In this document: positions 62,278 through 64,000 of the stretch, piece after piece
Layout: every line of letters starts with the position of its first letter
Position numbering within the stretch: position 1 is the first letter of the stretch
Assembly: GCF_002896965.1 (NCBI RefSeq)
Contig: NZ_LYMM01000014.1
Span: 1 to 64,000, forward strand
DNA: 64,000 nt
Reading direction: 5' to 3'
Origin: Novosphingobium guangzhouense
GTDB lineage: Bacteria > Pseudomonadota > Alphaproteobacteria > Sphingomonadales > Sphingomonadaceae
Notes under the pieces: generated by a model
Databases searched by the model: none
Seen by the model: only the letters and a program-made list of their open reading frames with translations
Told to the model about the DNA's origin: nothing
Made by a program: the position numbers and the translations under genes

Positions 62278-64000
62278 CTATTCAGGAAGGCCGATTTTCC
62301 GAGTGAGCCATTCTATATTCCTTTGATAGATGGTCAATCGATGCGCGGGCCATATTTTGATGTGCCCTTCGTCAGGATAAACGTACATCTCGATTGGCCA
62401 ACCCTGATGACGCAATTCGCGATATGTACCTAAGGCCATCCTGTACTCCGCAGATGACGCTTGAATGAGGAGGGGGACCGCCTTCGCACGAGGCGCATCA
62501 GACAACGAATCGAGTTCCCAGAATTCCCGATCTTCGCGCCGAGTGGAGGGATAGCCGCCCTTGATGTAGTGATCATCGAGAGCCACGCCTGCGATTTCAA
62601 ATCCGAATGGCCCCTCGCAACATGTACTTAGAATGGCTGCGGAAAACAGGGAAGAATTTGCCAGTGCGAACGTGGCGGTAACCGCGCCGTCGCTCAGTCC
62701 CGTGATCGCGACCCGTTCGGGATCAACTATCCCGGCATCAACTAGTCTGTGGATGACCGTTTCGATGGAAGAAAGGTTACTCCTGCGATCGGCGAACCCC
62801 TTGTTGTTATACTGGTCGAACTCCGTCCCGGTACGCGGTGCGCCGGTCAGCGCGAACCATGGGGGGCGATTAAAGCTCAATACGGCGAAACCGCGTGCAG
62901 CAAGTGCTTGAATAGGATATTCATCCCCGGTTCCTCCGCGCAGAAAGCCCCTAGATTCATATTGCACGATTACCAGCGGAAGCCGGTGATCATGTCGAAA
63001 ACCCGGCGGCAGTACGAGATCTCCGAAGGTGCTGATCCCAAAGGCGTTCGACCATTCCAGACGCTGAATATTTCCTAAAAGGCGTGTAGAGAATTCCGGA
63101 TTGGGATCGAATATTCGGTGGCGCCTCCCATCGCCAATTGAGATTGCGATCACGGACCGAGGCTTGGTGGCCGTCTCTTCCGCGCAGAAGAGATTGTTGC
63201 CAGTCAGTTCGCAGCCGAAAATCGCATCGGCTGTACTGAGCAGGGCGCGCGGAGATGTGTCGCCGGCTTTCCACGTATAAAATTCGGTACGACTATCGGC
63301 CACGCCCGCGCGGCGCTCGAAAACCAATGTCCGACCGTTGCCCGACCACCAAACGCCATGGACATTCGTGCATACAGCATTGTCGCAGCCGATCGCCCGC
63401 CCATTCATGCGAACATTCAGTGTCGGTTTACTACCATGGGCATTCGCCGACGGTGCCGACCAAGCAACATTCTCACGATAAGATGCGTAGGCAACAGCCT
63501 TTTCGGGCCATTCTGTTGTCGGAGCAAGCCGTTGTCCTTCATCGGACGGAAATGGGATCGCTTTGCCATGCGCTGAATCTACGGCGCGCTCCACGAGCGG
63601 AACGTCTGCGGCTACAAGTGGACGGTCGCTGTATAAGGGGCGAAATCGCTCGTCGTACAGATACCCGGTCCGCCCCTCGTCCTTGATCTTCTCCAAGGCT
63701 TCGATCCGGCCGGGACGACTGGAATAAAGAAGTGCTGAACCATCAGATGACCAGGCAAGAGCCTCAATATCGACCGGCGTTGTCATGAGCCGCCTGATGG
63801 AACGGTCCTGCAGGTCGAATCGCCATAGTTCCGAATGATCGGGGAACGACTTCGTATAGGCCAGTGATTGACCATCGGGCGACCATCGGAATAGCGGGCT
63901 TTTCGGCAGGCCCTGGGGGACCTCCGCCGCTCCATACGCCGTGCTATAGGTGGCAACGATCTCTCCACCGGAATCGATTACGAACGGTTTTCGGCGTGCA
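62278..64000 (-). CDS. prolyl-oligopeptidase family protein, lasso peptide isopeptidase candidate (5' end outside window)
   Basis: The frame is open from the stop at 62278 through the window end (at least 573 codons). The N-terminal part is a beta-propeller with RWSPDGQSLAYTKS and AWSSDGSALLYSS blades. The C-terminal alpha/beta-hydrolase domain has Ser in GLSDGAVTATFA (nt 62692-62694), Glu in SSAEYRM and His in PDEGHIK. A Glu in place of the usual Asp is the arrangement I recall for lasso isopeptidases of the AtxE type. Such enzymes linearise the lasso inside the cell. It is convergent with the C gene, 14 bases away; upstream genes such as a TonB receptor are out of view. Confidence 0.82.
   Translation of the reverse strand, partial: ARRKPFVIDSGGEIVATYSTAYGAAEVPQGLPKSPLFRWSPDGQSLAYTKSFPDHSELWRFDLQDRSIRRLMTTPVDIEALAWSSDGSALLYSSRPGRIEALEKIKDEGRTGYLYDERFRPLYSDRPLVAADVPLVERAVDSAHGKAIPFPSDEGQRLAPTTEWPEKAVAYASYRENVAWSAPSANAHGSKPTLNVRMNGRAIGCDNAVCTNVHGVWWSGNGRTLVFERRAGVADSRTEFYTWKAGDTSPRALLSTADAIFGCELTGNNLFCAEETATKPRSVIAISIGDGRRHRIFDPNPEFSTRLLGNIQRLEWSNAFGISTFGDLVLPPGFRHDHRLPLVIVQYESRGFLRGGTGDEYPIQALAARGFAVLSFNRPPWFALTGAPRTGTEFDQYNNKGFADRRSNLSSIETVIHRLVDAGIVDPERVAITGLSDGAVTATFALANSSLFSAAILSTCCEGPFGFEIAGVALDDHYIKGGYPSTRREDREFWELDSLSDAPRAKAVPLLIQASSAEYRMALGTYRELRHQGWPIEMYVYPDEGHIKIWPAHRLTIYQRNIEWLTRKIGLPE

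Overview
The window looks like the chromosome of a sphingomonad-type alphaproteobacterium (Sphingomonas/Sphingobium/Novosphingobium group). This is judged from the high G+C, the protein families present, the alphaproteobacterial-style initiator tRNA and the F-type transfer operon. No species can be named from the sequence alone. It reads as the first 64 kb of a large integrated mobile element: it opens at an initiator tRNA-Met whose 3' end is repeated and is overlapped by a large serine recombinase gene (0-2 kb). The other end of the element is not in view.

From 2 to 36 kb lies a patchwork cargo region. It carries DNA end-joining and repair genes (ExoIII-like nuclease, LigD, a GNAT protein, Ku), small stress-type proteins (PRC-barrel, DUF2171, KGG-type), redox enzymes, DedA/MgtC/MscS/FUSC membrane proteins, NhaA, a four-gene block of histidine kinase and receivers, and two transglutaminase-like proteins. 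Scars are frequent: an IS110-family transposase, a complete IS256-family element with an 8-bp target duplication inside an N-formylglutamate amidohydrolase gene, a frameshifted metal-efflux (CDF/DmeF-like) remnant and a truncated methyltransferase.

From 57.6 down to 35.8 kb, on the minus strand, runs a nearly gapless F-type conjugation (type IV secretion) operon: dsbC-like, traA, traL, traE, traK, traB, traV, traC, three small membrane proteins, traW, traU, a small ORF, traN, a second Cys-rich protein, trbC, an S26 signal peptidase, traF, a thioredoxin-like protein, traH and traG. Most junctions are ATGA or GTGA overlaps. Relaxase, coupling protein and partition genes are not in the window.

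From 57.9 kb to the end are a small unknown protein, an XRE regulator, a GntR-type regulator, and then a lasso-peptide (RiPP) cluster on the plus strand. It comprises a 44-residue precursor gene, a perfect 11-bp intergenic stem-loop, a fused RRE-transglutaminase maturation protease (B), and an asparagine-synthetase-like macrolactam cyclase (C). A convergent prolyl-oligopeptidase-type gene, cut by the window end, looks like a lasso isopeptidase. Near-identical palindromes (TTTCACCATGAAAGC core) precede both the XRE gene and the precursor gene, suggesting common control. The precursor was found by reading the sequence; its predicted core has an 8-residue Gly1-Asp8 ring and an unusual tail without aromatic residues. 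This cluster is the most interesting system in the window.
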